This document shows, piece by piece, positions 10,501 through 23,765 of a DNA stretch of 40,000 bases. Each line of letters opens with the position of its first letter. The stretch's first letter is position 1. The position numbers and the translations under genes are program-made. Below the pieces are notes generated by a model that did no database searches, was not told the DNA's origin, and saw nothing but the letters and a program-made list of their open reading frames with translations. Source of the DNA: Symbiodinium natans (taxonomy: Eukaryota > Sar > Dinophyceae > Suessiales > Symbiodiniaceae); the NCBI GenBank assembly GCA_905221605.1, contig CAJNDS010001446.1, positions 1,551,315-1,591,314 on the forward strand. The letters are read 5' to 3'.

Positions 10501-13500
10501 ACCCCTAAACTAGCCCGAGGCTTGGTCTCTTTGGCTCCCCTCCAAGCAGTGTACTTGGGGTTCAGGTTTTGGGGTTTCGGGGTTGAGGTGTGTAGGGGTG
10601 TAGTGGTTTAGGGGTTTAAGTTTAGGGGTTTAGGGGCTTAGGGGTTTAAGGGTTGAGGGTTGCCCTAAACCGTAAAGCACTACACCCTGAACCCTGGACC
10701 CTGAGTCCTAAAGCAGGGCGCCTTTGCCGCCCTCCTGGCAGACGGCACTGCGGCTCGGCCGAGCCATCGGTGCTCGCGGTGCTCGGGGCATGACTTGGAT
10801 TGGAGGTCCTTGGGTTTAGGGTTTAGGGTTTTAGGTTTAGGGTTTAGGGTTTTAGGTTTAGGGTCAGGGTTTATGGTTTAGGGTTTTAGGTTTAGGCTTT
10901 TGGGGTTTAGGGTTCAGGGCTTCGGGGCACTTCAGGAGTTGAAGTAAACTTTGAAGCTCCATCCCATTTATCACCCTATGTAAGCCGTATGAATGTAACC
11001 TTTTTCGGTGCCCCCTCCCCCCCACCCCCCCACCACCCCGAACCAATACAAGGTTTACAGAGCCCTAAACCCTAAACCCTAAACCCTAAACCCCAAACCC
11101 TAAACTCTAAACCCTAAACCCTAAATCCTAAGCCTAAACCCTAAACCCTAAACCCTAAACCCTCAAAGGCCCCTTTAGCAACCTCGGCTTCCCTGCGTTC
11201 CGCAGTTCCTGGGAGGTCACCTTCCGAGCCCTCGAATCCTAGACGTCTCCTACAGAATCATTTCCGGTTTAGGGTTTAGGGTTTAGGGTTTAGGGTTTAG
11301 GGTTTGGGGTTTAGGGTTTAGGGTTTAGGGTTTAGGGTTAAGGATTATGGTTTAGGGTTTAGGGTTCAGGAGTTTAGGGCTTTGCCGCTTATCGGTCAGG
11401 GTTTCCCTAGCCCTAAACCCTCAACGGTTTAGTTGGAAGGGGTATGTGAGGAAGTCGGGGATTCCAAGCAAACACCTGCAAGGCCCTTCCGCAAGCCCAC
11501 GACTCTAAACCCAAAACCCTAAACCCTAAACCCTAAACCCTAATCCCTGCACCCACTTCAATCCTGGTATAATTCTAACCTCACCCTTAGTTGAGCCCAC
11601 CGGCTGCGTACCCTAAACCCTAAACTGGCCCTAAACCCTAAACCCTGAACCCTGAACCCTGAACCCTGAACCCTGAACCTTGAACCCTACTGATTTCAGG
11701 TCGTGGCCTGGGGGCTTCCGAACTGGGGAGGCTCCATCTCGGCCGAGGCGGGTGTTGAACCGAGGTTTGGGGGGGGTTGAGGGTTTAGGGCTCAAGGGCT
11801 TGGGATTGGGCTTTAGGGTTTAAAGTTTAGGGCCGCCTTGAGCCGGCGACGGGGCCGGCAGTAGCTCGGGGCTTGAGGTTTACGTTTTAACAAAACTAGG
11901 CCCGCATTTATTTTTTTTGTTTTCTGGGCGGGGGGGGGGGGTTTGGGATGGCCTCCTGCAGATCATCATCATCCAGGATGCCCAGTAGTATCCTTATTCC
12001 CTTTTTTGGAGGGGTTCAGCCCTTCTGAGTCCTTTGACGAACCCTAAGCCCCAAACCCTCAACCCTAAACCTGAGGGCATGGAAAAGAAAAGATGGGAAC
12101 AAGCTGGGATGTTCCCCCTTATACTAGCAGTCCTTAATAGGGATCCTCATAGGGGGTACTAGAATCCCTATGCAGGGCTCTTAGTATCAGGGGGCCATCC
12201 CAAGGAACAAGCAACAAGCTTGAAGATGAATCATGCTCATGCTCTGTAGGGTTTAGGGTTCAGGGTTTGGGGATCTGTGGTCAGTTCTCTAAATGAATAG
12301 ATTTCGAACCTTGGGGTTCGCCGAACTTCGTTGACCCCCCCCCCCCGCTGTGATCATATACCGTATGACAAGTATGGTTATCGTTCTAAGCATATTCAAT
12401 ATACACTATCATCTTTTTATGTAGACCGGGCTACTTTTAAAGTCCGTAAAGAAACCCTGCTTGTGCAAAACCGTCTGAATTTCAATAGAAATTACAGCGG
12501 CATGCGGCGGCCTTGCTCGAACTGGCCAAGCACAAGTCAGCGCAAGCATCAACCGAATGTTCTATCAACATTTCCTTTCAAGCTAACTATATCATGTATG
12601 TGTGTACACGTGATACCATGGATTCAAAGGCGAGCTGTCAACTTTGCAGAAAAATCGCTTTCCTTTCTAGGCCACCACCCCTAAACCCTCAACCCTAAAC
12701 CCTCTTGATCCTCAGTTCAACTCACGGATCCCATATTCAGTCCTCGACTGAAAATAATACCCTAAACCCTAAACTCTAAACCCTAAACCCTTAGAGCTAT
12801 TGGGTGGAGACCTCTGAGCGCATGAGGCGAACTATAGTCAAAGCTTCCCATCACGATCGCTTGGATTCCAATCTCTGTCGTGCCGGTTTAGGGAAGGTGT
12901 AAGCACTATTGTGCTCGCATGTGACGGCTCTTCGGTGTATATTTTTTTTCAAGGTTGCCTTCTCGAAATTGCTGCAAATTTTCATGCAGGTAGAGGCAAA
13001 GCTGAGCAACTTGTCTGACCGTAGTGTCATTCTGGAGCATTCGCTCCCCGATTTCCGACGACATCTGGCTTACACGAAAAACCTAAACCCTAAACCCCAA
13101 ACCCCCAGCCCTAAACCGTAAGCCCCAAAACACTAAAACCTAAAACCCTAAACCCATTACGTAAGCCCCGGCTCCGTCACCACCCCGCAATGCCAGCCCT
13201 TGCAATCCTGAAGCACCCTTTGTTTCAACTTCGGCCTATGCTCACGAGTCACGCTGACTGTCTCAGGTTTGGGGGTTTAGGGTTTTGGGTTTTAGGGTTA
13301 AGGGTTTAGGGTTTAGCGTTTAGGGTTTAGGGTTTAGGGCTTGCCGTGTAAGCCGCAAGTCAAGATGCCGACATGCCAGGTCAAAGGTGTTTGATATAGG
13401 GGTGATGCAGGGTTCCCTTTTAGAGGGGTTCCCAAACAGGTTTAGGGTTTAGGGTTTAGGGTTTAGGGCAATGGCTCATGTAGACAATTTTTGGGACTTG

Positions 13501-15319
13501 TGCAGCAACATTAAACTCCGTAGCATCTTCACGCCGAAGCCTGAGCATGGAGACCGCAATCTTGAACCCCTTACACCATTATCTCGACCTAACCCCCTAG
13601 ACCATACCCCCAAACTCCCAACAGAAGCCCCACTCCCCAAATCCATAAGCCCGCCTCAGTACACCCAGGAGACGTGAGGCAGATACAAGCGACTTTTGGC
13701 GCCTTCGCCGCCATCTGCGGCGATGGGACAGCGGCTCACATTCCAGCTTGGGGGTTATCAGCCTCCAGGTAAGTTTAGGATTTCGGGCTTAGGATGGTTT
13801 CAGTTCAGCAGCCAGGGTGCAGAGGGTTCTTTCGCCGGCGTCGGCAGGCAGTGTGGGATGGTTTGCCCCCCCCCCCCCCACCCCCTGTAGTGGGGGGTTT
13901 AGGGGTTTAGGCTTAGGGTTTGAGGGCTTAGGGCTTTCAAGCTTTGTGGGTTTGCGCGTTTTTTTTTTGCTTAGGGTGGTAAGGGTTTGCTTAGGGTTGC
14001 GGGTTTTAGGGTTTAGGGCACGCCGTTGTATTTCAATAACAAATGTTTTCACAACCTTTCATCTGCAAGGGTCCCCTGTTCATGAATCATTGTCGGTACA
14101 CCCCCTAAACCCTAAACCCTAAACCCTAAACCCTAAACCCTAAACCCTAAACCCTAAACCCTAAACCCTAAACCCTAAGGTTTGAAGCCGCAACTTTGAG
14201 CCAGACTTGGACCCTGGGTGGGCCCTTCTTCCATTTTTGAGGATTTAGGTCCCCTTATTGGGCCTCTTTAAACCCAAAAGAGTACCCTTTTCATGCCTAG
14301 GCTACTCTTTGGGCACCCTAAACCCTGAGCCCTAAACCCTAAACCATAAGCTCTTTTCATTCCTCAATTACTCTTTGGGTCTAGTTTAGTTTTTACCCTA
14401 AACCCTAAACCCTAAACCCGAAACCCTAAACCCTAAACTCTTTGGGTCGAGCAGAGGTTGTCACTTGGGGAGAGTCGACTCATGGCGGGGACAGCAGCGA
14501 GGTTGCCCGGCTCAAGTTGGCAGCTCAAGTCTGGGTTTAGACAGTAAACAGTAAACAGTAAACCCTAAACCCTAAACCCTAAACCCTAAACCCTAAACCC
14601 TAAACCCTAAACCCTAAACCCTAAACCCTAAACCCTGAACCCTGAACCCTGAACCCTAAACCCTAAACCCTAATTAAACCGGTTTGGGGTGCCAGAGGGA
14701 GTCAGGATCCCCTTTGCTTGACGCTCTTCTTCCTGCGTTCCTACTGACGCGCGTCAACGCGATTCGTGTTGCGAATGCATCCATATGGTCCGCCATGATT
14801 ATGTGCGAAAAACGATCTAAAGTCTTTCCATGTCCTTCGAATCAACAACGTGGAAATGTTCGTCACATCACCCAGTGACTGTGCCGTAGCGCTTGCCCTA
14901 GACATGATGCTGCATTCTCAACCTTGCAAAAGAAGACGGTTGGGAAGCCCTGGGGCCTTTCATGTCCCTTATTCCTAAGCCCTGAACCTTTGGCGCGGGC
15001 TTCGCGAGCCTATCCCCCAAAGAGCCGGACGCGGAGTTTGGCAATGCAACGCGTTGGGGAGACAAACTCATGTTCGCCACAAGGAGAGACGCCAAAATGC
15101 TGGGGCTTTGTTGCAGGCCCCATCCTGCTGCGCAGACGCCCCGCAGTGGGTTGAGGGAGACGGTCCACGACTTCGATCAGACCTCGTGAATGACGTTCTG
15201 TTCCATCCCGTCCCTGGCCACCTACAACTCCTTACCCCGAACCCCACATACCCACAAAACCCTATACTCCAACTCTGGAAGCCGAAGTAAAGCCCGTGCC
15301 ACCCATGCTTACAAAAAAT

Positions 15320-15376
<57 letters not shown>

Positions 15377-18300
15377 GAAAGAGAGAGAGAGAGAGAGACA
15401 GAGAAGCCACAGGCTTGTATCCGCAAACCTGGACAAGGGAAATTTGAATTGATCCGGCGTCGCAAATACCGAGTGACAGAGAGCTGGAGGGCGAGAGGGC
15501 TAGGGAGAAAGAGCATCAATCAAGCTAGGTGTTGGGGGCACCCTTTCAGGTCGTAGGAGGGTTTAGGCTAAAACGCGATGCCAGCTACGACAGTTCACGC
15601 GAGAATCGTAATGAAGTTGCTTGCAAAGTAAACCGCTGCCAGAAACCCGTTTGGAGAAGCAATATCTTCTGTCTACGCACGCCTCAGAAAGGACACAGAG
15701 AGGTCCATGCGAATGAACGGGTATTCTGCGCAAGGAAGAGCCTTGTGGAATCAGTCAGCATTAGAAAGGGCCAACGCCGCAACTTGTGCAGGTTAGAAGC
15801 ATCTGACACGGCACTCAGGAGCCCTTGTTTGGAACCCAAACACTCAGGAGTTTATTAATTGTTCTCGAGATGCAGGAAGGGCCCACCCTAAACCCTAAAC
15901 CCTAAACCCTAAACCCTAAACCCTAAACCCTAAACCCTAAACCCTAAACCCTAAACCCTAAACCCTAAACCCTAAACCCTAAACCCTAAACCCTAAACCC
16001 TAAAAACCCTAAACCCTAAACCCTCGCAGTTGAGGTTCAGGATGCCCTCCGGGACGTCCGGTGCATCCAAGCGGGCCTTGGCAGTTCTGGCTGCGCCTTC
16101 GCGGCGATTCGCTCGGACGGGTCCGTGGTAACCTGGGGCTCTCCCGAGACTTGGCAGCCCAGTGGGACCCTTTCTATACCCTTTTTTTGTTTTTGGGCTC
16201 CCTTCTAAAAATAGCCAACCCAAGAAAGGTGTGCCCTTATCAGAGTATGGTTACTGGGCTACCAAGGAGAATGGCGGAGACAGCAGCGCTGTGCAGGAGC
16301 AACTCGTGGGTGTGAAGCAGATACAGGCCACCGGCGGGACGACCTTCAGCGCTTTTGCGGCCCTTCGGGGAGATGGCGGCGTGGTGACCTGGGGCAACTC
16401 TGCATGGGGCGGTTGCAGCTCCGCTGTCAAGGAACGCCTCCGAGACGTGCGGCAGATAGCGAGAAATGCGCATGCCTTCGCCGCTATTCTGGGTGACGGC
16501 TCGGTGGTGACATGGGGTGATCCTGAAGACGGTGGTGACAGCAGCAGCGTGCAGCACCGTCTGCAGCGAGTGCAGCAGATTCAAGGAAGCCTCAATGCCT
16601 TTGCAGCCATACTGGAGGACGGTTCGGTCGTGACGTGGGGAAATCCCGAGAGTGGTGCCGACAGCACTGCCGTTCCTCAGTAGCTGGATGAGTACACTTT
16701 TACACTTTCTGGGGTACTATAAATTCCTTATAGAACTAAAAGTGTACACGTTTTTTGGAGCTTATGAACTCAACAACTAAGGTTCTAAACCCTAAACCCT
16801 AACCCTAAACCCTAAACCCTCAACCAAGGTTCAGGCACAGCTGCAGGATGTAAGGCAGATCCAATCGACCAGCATGGGTTTTGCCGCTTTGCGGGGCGAT
16901 GGCTCGGTGGTGTGCTGGGGAGAGGCACGGCAAAACGTAACGAGTCATTACTTTGCCATGGCGGGGTACCATGTTACATGTTTAAGGGTACTTGAACACA
17001 ATAAGTTAAATAGGCATTTCAATTTTGAGATACTATCCCAACCATGAACTGGATTAGAGTCATTTCATGTGGGCCAATGGCATCGCTTGCCCTCCATCCT
17101 CATCCCAAGCTGAGCGATTTTTGCCATGCAGTTCAGGTGAGGTTTCTGCTTGCCTGGTTTAATGGCATGTCTTCTGCAACTTGGAACTCATCTACTATAG
17201 GAGTCGCTCCGGCGTTTGGGGCTTCATTACTGGGGCTTAGGATGGCATTTGCGCGTAGGCTGCGCAGTGTCACGGGCTTGTATGAGACGGTCCGGGGTGT
17301 GTCACTGAAGGTGCTACTGTAGCCCTTGAAACCCTAAACCCTAAACTAAACCCTAAACCCTAAACCCTAAACTATCCCAAACCCTAAACCCTCAACTAAA
17401 CCCTAAACCCTGAACCCCCAATCGAAAACCGTACCGGAGAGGCAATGTTCGGCGGCCGGCCGAGAGACGGCCGCACGCCCACGGATGTGCTGGAGCTTCA
17501 GGCGCCCGAAGCCCTCTTATGCCCTAGTTCCCTAGTATAGGGGTTTAGGGTTTAGGGTTTAGGGTTTAGGGTCTAGGGTCTAGGGTCCTTAATGGTTCGA
17601 ACAGGGTTTTGAGGGTTACTATGGTAGATGTACAAATGGGCCATAAGGGAGCACTATATTAGTACTTATTCCGACCCTAAACATTAAACACTAAACACTA
17701 AACCCTAAACCCTAAACCCTAAACCGGCTCCTCAGCCTTTTTCGGGTTTAGTGTTTATGTACCCTTTGAGTCTGTATAGACATCTAATAATCTGATGCTG
17801 CCCAAGTCCACCCTAAACCCTAAACCCTAATCCCTAAGCCCTAAAGCCTCCCTCAAAGACCCGATATAGCTACCTGTAAACATCCCAAAGCCCTCGACTA
17901 GAGGCAAATGAGGTCGCCTTCGCCGCCCTCCTGTCGAGCGGCCAGGTGGCCTCCTGGGGCGATTCTGCCACTCGGCGCGCGGACAAACGAGGGGCGGGTT
18001 TAGGGTTTCGGGGTTTAGGGTGTAGGGTTTCGGGTTTAGGGTTTCGGGGTTTAGGGTTTAGGGGTTAGGGGTTTAGGGTTAGGGGTATTTACAGTAGGGC
18101 CTTTAGGACCTTGAGAGTTTAAAGGCGCCTCAGGGGCCTTTAGGCTTTTACATGCCACCTGGGTGATTACATTTGCAAGTCTCGCCCATGGTACCCTCGG
18201 ATTTGTTGGGGATTTGAGGTGGGGTGGTTTACTAGGACGCAGAGAAGGCCCTTATTCGCTTTTTTGGGGGGTCGAGGCTCCCTCAAAAGCCCCTTTCAAC

Positions 18301-20696
18301 CAACAAGGGCACCGTCTTTCTTCCTAGGTTACTTCTGGGTCTAGTGTAGAGTTCAGCATGCACCCTTATGCCCTTACTTCCAGGCGTTTAGGGTTTAGGG
18401 TTTAGGGTTCCCTTGGAATCACCTAGGACAGTTAGGGCGCCCCTTTTGTTTTTTCTAAGCTCTGGATTTGCACGTATCCCCAGCGACGGCTTTTCTTGAT
18501 GGAGGCTTAGGGGAACAAAGGGGTTCAGGGTTTGGGGTTGATACCCTAAACCCTAAACCGTAAACCGGTCCTAAGCTATGTAGGGTTTGGGGGAGACGCC
18601 CTTACCTTGAAGGGAAGAGTTTTGAGGTCGAGAGACCCAGAACGCGGAAGCCTTATGCCTTTGAGTTCTTATGAGTCCGTTGGTACCCAGGGCATTTGGC
18701 GTAAGGATTGAGGGGAAGGTTTTGCACTGCTTCAGGTACTCCCACAGTCTCGCGAGTGGGTTCCGGTTCCCTCAATGATCAACCCTAAACCCTAAACCCT
18801 AAGCCCTAAGCCCTAAGCCCTAAACCCTAAACCCTAAACCCTATACAATCCTTAACCAAGAAATGTGGCGGCGATGCCAGCAGCCTGCGGCAACATCTGG
18901 CGTGACCGACCTGCCTGGAATCCCGTGTGTAGCAGGGCTTAGGGGTAGGATTTAGGGTTTAGGGTTTAGGGTTTAGGGTTTAGGCTCCGTGTAAAATGGC
19001 CCCCGGCCCCCTCCGCGCACTGCAGCTTATGTGCTTGGTGCAGAGCGTGACGGGTTCAGGTGGCTGTTTGCAAGTTCAACATCTGGCACGACCCTAAGGA
19101 TTTGGAGGTTAGGGTCCCTGCACCCTAAACCAAACCCTGAACCCTAACCCCTAAACCCTAAACCCTACGCCCTAAACCCTAAACGCCCTGAACCCTAACC
19201 CTGAACCCTAAACGCCCTAAACACGAAAACCTAAACCCTAAACCCTAACCCCTAAACCCTAAACCGCAAACCCTAAACCCTAAACCCGAACCTGAACCCA
19301 TTGCGGTCCAAGCCCGCACCACTCCTGGGTGCTTCTAAGGGAAGCTGCATGGTCCCTTAAAAGCTGACCCCTGACCTTCTTTAACTAGGACCCGGAGTAG
19401 GCCCTTAATTCCTCTTATACGACGTAGGGTTTATTTAGGGTTTAGGGTTGACGTCTACTGGGACCCGGAGTAGGCCCCTATTTCCTTTTTGAGGGTTGGG
19501 GTTCCCTTAGAATACCCGGAAAGCCAAAAAGGGCACCCTTGTTATTCCTAGGTTACTCTTGGCTCTAGTCAAAGATCTGACGTGTGGGCCCTGTGGTTGT
19601 ATAGGAGTATGTAAGGGTTCCCCAATGAAGGGCCCATATTTAGGGACCATGGAGCTACCCTAAGACTTCTGAGGGCTGAGAGCGCTTCTCAGCCAGCCCG
19701 GCCATCGATTGTCCCGACAAAACGGTTGCAGTGTTTCGCGTTTGCTGCCCCTAAACCCTAAACCCTAAACCCTAAACCCTAAACCCTAAACCCTAAACCC
19801 TAAACCCTAAACCCTAAATCCTAAACCAAGTCTTAGGGTTGAGGGTTGAGCGTTTTTGGTCAGGGCTTGAGGCCAGGTCGGCAGGATTGGTGACGAATGT
19901 TCACCCTACACCCTAAACCCTCAACCCTAAACCCTAAACCCTAAACCCTAGCCCTAAACCCTAAACCCTCAAACTGCAACATCTGCCCTAAGCAGTAGAA
20001 GCCCCGGGAAGACATCAGCAAGAACAAAGTCAGGGCATTAGGGAATGGGGTAAACCTAGTAACCTCTGCAATCCTTTAACGGGGTACACTAAATCCCCCA
20101 GTCCTTCCTAAATCCTAAATCCTAAACCCTAAACCCTAAACCCTAAACCCTTTCTTGTTTTAGGGGTTGCTCATTAAAACTGGCTAGTCTTGAGGGCCTA
20201 ATCCCGACGCCATGAGTGAGGCCGACTGCAACCCCTTTCATTGCTTCTTTTAAGTAGGGTTTAGGGTTTTGGGTTTAGGGTTTAGGGTTTCGGGTTTTCG
20301 GGGGACTTTCAGGATCCGACTTGGGTGCCCTGCATCCCTTTTGCCCCTTTCAGGGAGTTGTCTACCCCATTCCCAAGTGGGGGTTTACGATAAAAAGGGA
20401 CCCCAAATATAGACCCCCAGCTAGTAGTGGGACCCCAATAAGGTACCCTAAACCCTAAGCCCTAAACCCTCAATCCTGAACCCTAAGCCCTAAACTCTAA
20501 GCCCTAAACCCTAAACCCCAATTTTCGCAAACCCCCCCACCCCCCAAATCCTCCCCAAGCACCAGTAAGAACCAGACAACAGACCTTCCCTTAGCCCCTT
20601 CAAAAACAAGAAGACCTATTTCGTTCCTTAGTTCCTTCCTAAGACTTTAGGATCCCGAAGCCCTGACCCTAAACCCTAAACCCTAAACCCTAAACC

Positions 20697-20742
<46 letters not shown>

Positions 20743-23726
20743 ACCCTAAACCCTAAACCCTAAACCCTAAACCCTAAACCCTAAACCCTAAACCCTAAAC
20801 CCTAAACCCAGTTCAGACGCCGAGGCATGTGGAGCAACTCCGACGACATGGCACAGCGCTCGCGGCTCAGGGCTTGCTTCGAACAACCCTAAACCCTAAA
20901 CCCTAAACCCTAAACCCTAAACCCTAAACCCTAAACCCTAAACCCTAAGTCAGGGCCGAAACCCTAAGACCTTCCTAGACCCAGGAGGAACCTAGGAATT
21001 GGGGTTTAGGGTTCAGGGTTTAGGCTAGGATCCAGATTTTTGTTTTTCGGGTTTAGGCTCCCTTATAAACCCCTTTAAACCAAAATGGGCACCCCTGGCT
21101 AGAGACCTAAGTTTCGAGTTTAGGGTTTAGCAAGCCCTAAATTTGAACCTACTGGTTCTCAGTTGGAAATCTGGGCATTAGATACCTTAAGGGTCACATG
21201 GAGATTCCTTCCTTCCCTAAGAACCACTGGGATCAGGAAATGATATTGGGATTGGGAAGTAGGCCCTTATTCCCTTTATTTTCGGGTTTAGGTTCCCTTA
21301 TAAGCCCCTGTAAACCCAGAAGATATGCTCTCTATTCCTATGTAGGTGACTCTTGGGTCTAGTAGTGGGCGTGGGGATTTAGGGCTTCGGGCTCCGGGAT
21401 TTAGATAGCTCAGGGTGTTGGAGCCCTCAGCACGTGCCAGCAATCTTGAGATTCTCTGCTGGCGAAGCCCTAACCCCTAAACCCTAAACCCTAAACCCTA
21501 AACCCTAAACCCTAAACCTTAAAGTCAAGGGACTAAAGGAGGGACCCTTGTAAGGGACTTAGGGGTTAACTGGAGCTATTTATTTAGATCAAGGGTCCCT
21601 TCTTGGGGGTCCCTCCTCCTGCCCTTTAATAAAAGTAGCCCTAAACCCTATAACCCTATAACCCTATAACCCTATAACCCTATAACCCTATAACCCTATA
21701 AACCTATAAACCTATAACCCTATAACCCTACAACCCTATAACCCTAAAACCCAATAACCCTACGCCCTGAAACCTGAACCCTGAACCCTGTAACCCTGAA
21801 CCCTGAACCCTATAACCCTGAACCCTGAACCTAAATCCTACCCTAAACCCTGGACCCCGATCCCAGCGAGGCCTGGACGCAGCGGCGAAAAGCACCGGCG
21901 AGAAAGTCTGGCGCATGCCGCTGGAGGCGCGCTTCAGTAAACCCTAAACCCTAAACCCTAAACCCTAAACCCTAAACCCCTAACCCCTTAACCCTAAACC
22001 CTTAAACCCCTAAACCCCTAAACCCCTAAACCCCTAAACCCCTAAACCCCTAAACCCCTAAACCCTGAAACCCGATACTTCGGGGTGCGGGGCAATGCGG
22101 GGGCTCTTGGGGTTAGGACCTACGGCTTAGGAGGTTTTCGTCTTAGGGGCGCGAGGTCTAGGAGTAAGGGTTTAGGGTTTAGGGTTTAGGGTTAAGGGTT
22201 TAGGGTTTAGGGTTTAGGGTTTAGGATTCAGAGTTTGGGGCTAAGGGGTTATTGTTAGGGTTTAGGGATGTTATTAGTAAGGGTTTAGGGTTTAAGATTC
22301 AGAGTTTGGGTTTAGGGATGTTACTGCTAGGGTTTAGGGTTTAGGGGTGTTAGGGGGTGTGGGGTGTGTTCTTGTTTCGCGGTTTCGGGCGTATCTTGAG
22401 GCTTGAGGGAAGGTTCGTTCTCGCGCAAACCTGGTGGCATCGGATGTAGGGTGCTTTCCTGGGCGCGCATCGCGATCATGCCGTAAACCCTAAACCCTAA
22501 CCCCAAGCTCTAGACCCCAAACCCTAAAACCCCGGAAACCTAAAACCCGAAACCCCAAACCCTAGGCCCCAAACCCTAACGACCCTAGATCCCTAAGCCC
22601 CAAGCCCTAAACCCAAGACCTTAAACCCTGAAACCCCTACAGCCCCTCAAGACGATGGAAAGCTCTAAGGTTGAAAAGGCCCTTAGTACGGTCCCTTGCC
22701 CTTAGCCGACGTGCGGCCCTTACTATGTCTAGTGTTCATCAGGGTTGTATAACAAGGGACCCAAACCAAGGGCCCACCCTAAACCCTAAACCCCAAACCC
22801 CAAACCCTATACCCTCTACCCTAAACCCCAAAAACCCTAAAAACCCTTAAAACCCGAAAAGCCCTAAAAACCCTAAAAACCCTAAAAACCCTAAAAACCC
22901 TAAAAACCCTCAACCCTAAACCCTAAAACCCGAAAACCCTAAAGCCCTAAAAATGTCCGCAAGGATAGCATGCATAAAAACCCTAAAGCCCTAAGCCCTA
23001 AAACCCTTAACCCGAAACCCTTAGACCTCAACCCCAAACCCTGAACCGTAAACCTTACTTTGAACCTTCGAAAAATCGGCCAGGACGACTACTTCGAGGG
23101 CCTTAAGAGCGCCGGCCCCGGGTTAATCAGAGGACCCTCCAAGAGGATTTGGCCTCCGAGTCTGTGGGGGGGTGTAGGTTTTGGGGTTTGGGGTTTGGGG
23201 TTTGGGGTTTAAGGTTTGGGGTTTCGGGTTTAGGATTTAGGGCTTAGGGTTAAGGGTGTTTGGGGTGGAGGTTGCTGGTTTTAAAGGATAAAGTTGCCAT
23301 AAAGAGCTTTCATCGTTTGTTTAAGTTGAGGTTGTATCCATCTTGTAGCAATCTCATGTTCCTTAACATCAGCCCTGCTATGACTTACTGCCTGTCTTTC
23401 TACTACACTTCTAAAGTTGAATGAGCCCGAAAGTCCTTGTATAAGTCTATTGACCCATCGAAACTTGGATCATTTATGGGGCCCCTAAACCCTGCATTCT
23501 TGGCCCCAGAAACCCTGAACCCTAAACATTTGGCCCTAAACCCTAAACCCTAAACCCTAAACCCCAATCCCTAAACCCTAAACCCTAAACCCCAATCCCC
23601 AAACCCTAATAAACACCACCGCAGACTCCGACCGAAACCGCCCCCCAAGGTGACTTTGCGGACATGAAGAACACAGGCCCCCGACTCGGTGGTTCCTAGC
23701 AGGGGCAATGAGGGAATGAGATACCC

Positions 23727-23765
<39 letters not shown>

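Larger units (their letters stand above)
14502..16034. other. Intron R8-R9
   Basis: It holds a CCCTAAA tract (14550-14670), about 640 bases of unique sequence with short unconvincing frames, an 80-base GA repeat, a second unique stretch (15405-15880) with a 109-codon frame of no recognised family, and a long CCCTAAA tract ending at the acceptor. Confidence 0.5.

Noticed and set aside
12331-12684. 117-codon plus-strand frame
   Set aside because: No recognisable motif, no third-position G/C bias, and it overlaps another open frame. It lies in an intron of the RCC1 gene.
14100-14180. Heptamer arrays as CRISPR-like repeats
   Set aside because: The unit is seven bases in direct tandem without spacers, and the genome is eukaryotic.
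15068-15519. Ser/Leu-rich minus-strand and Arg/Glu-rich plus-strand frames
   Set aside because: Both are products of the GA microsatellite at 15322-15405.
16240-16584. 114-codon minus-strand frame
   Set aside because: It is the antisense shadow of RCC1 exon R10, whose plus-strand reading matches the family.
21937-21942. GTAAAC as the donor of aminopeptidase exon d
   Set aside because: It looks canonical but leaves the wrong phase. A GC donor ten bases earlier gives the exact family sequence PLE-DDYFEGLK.
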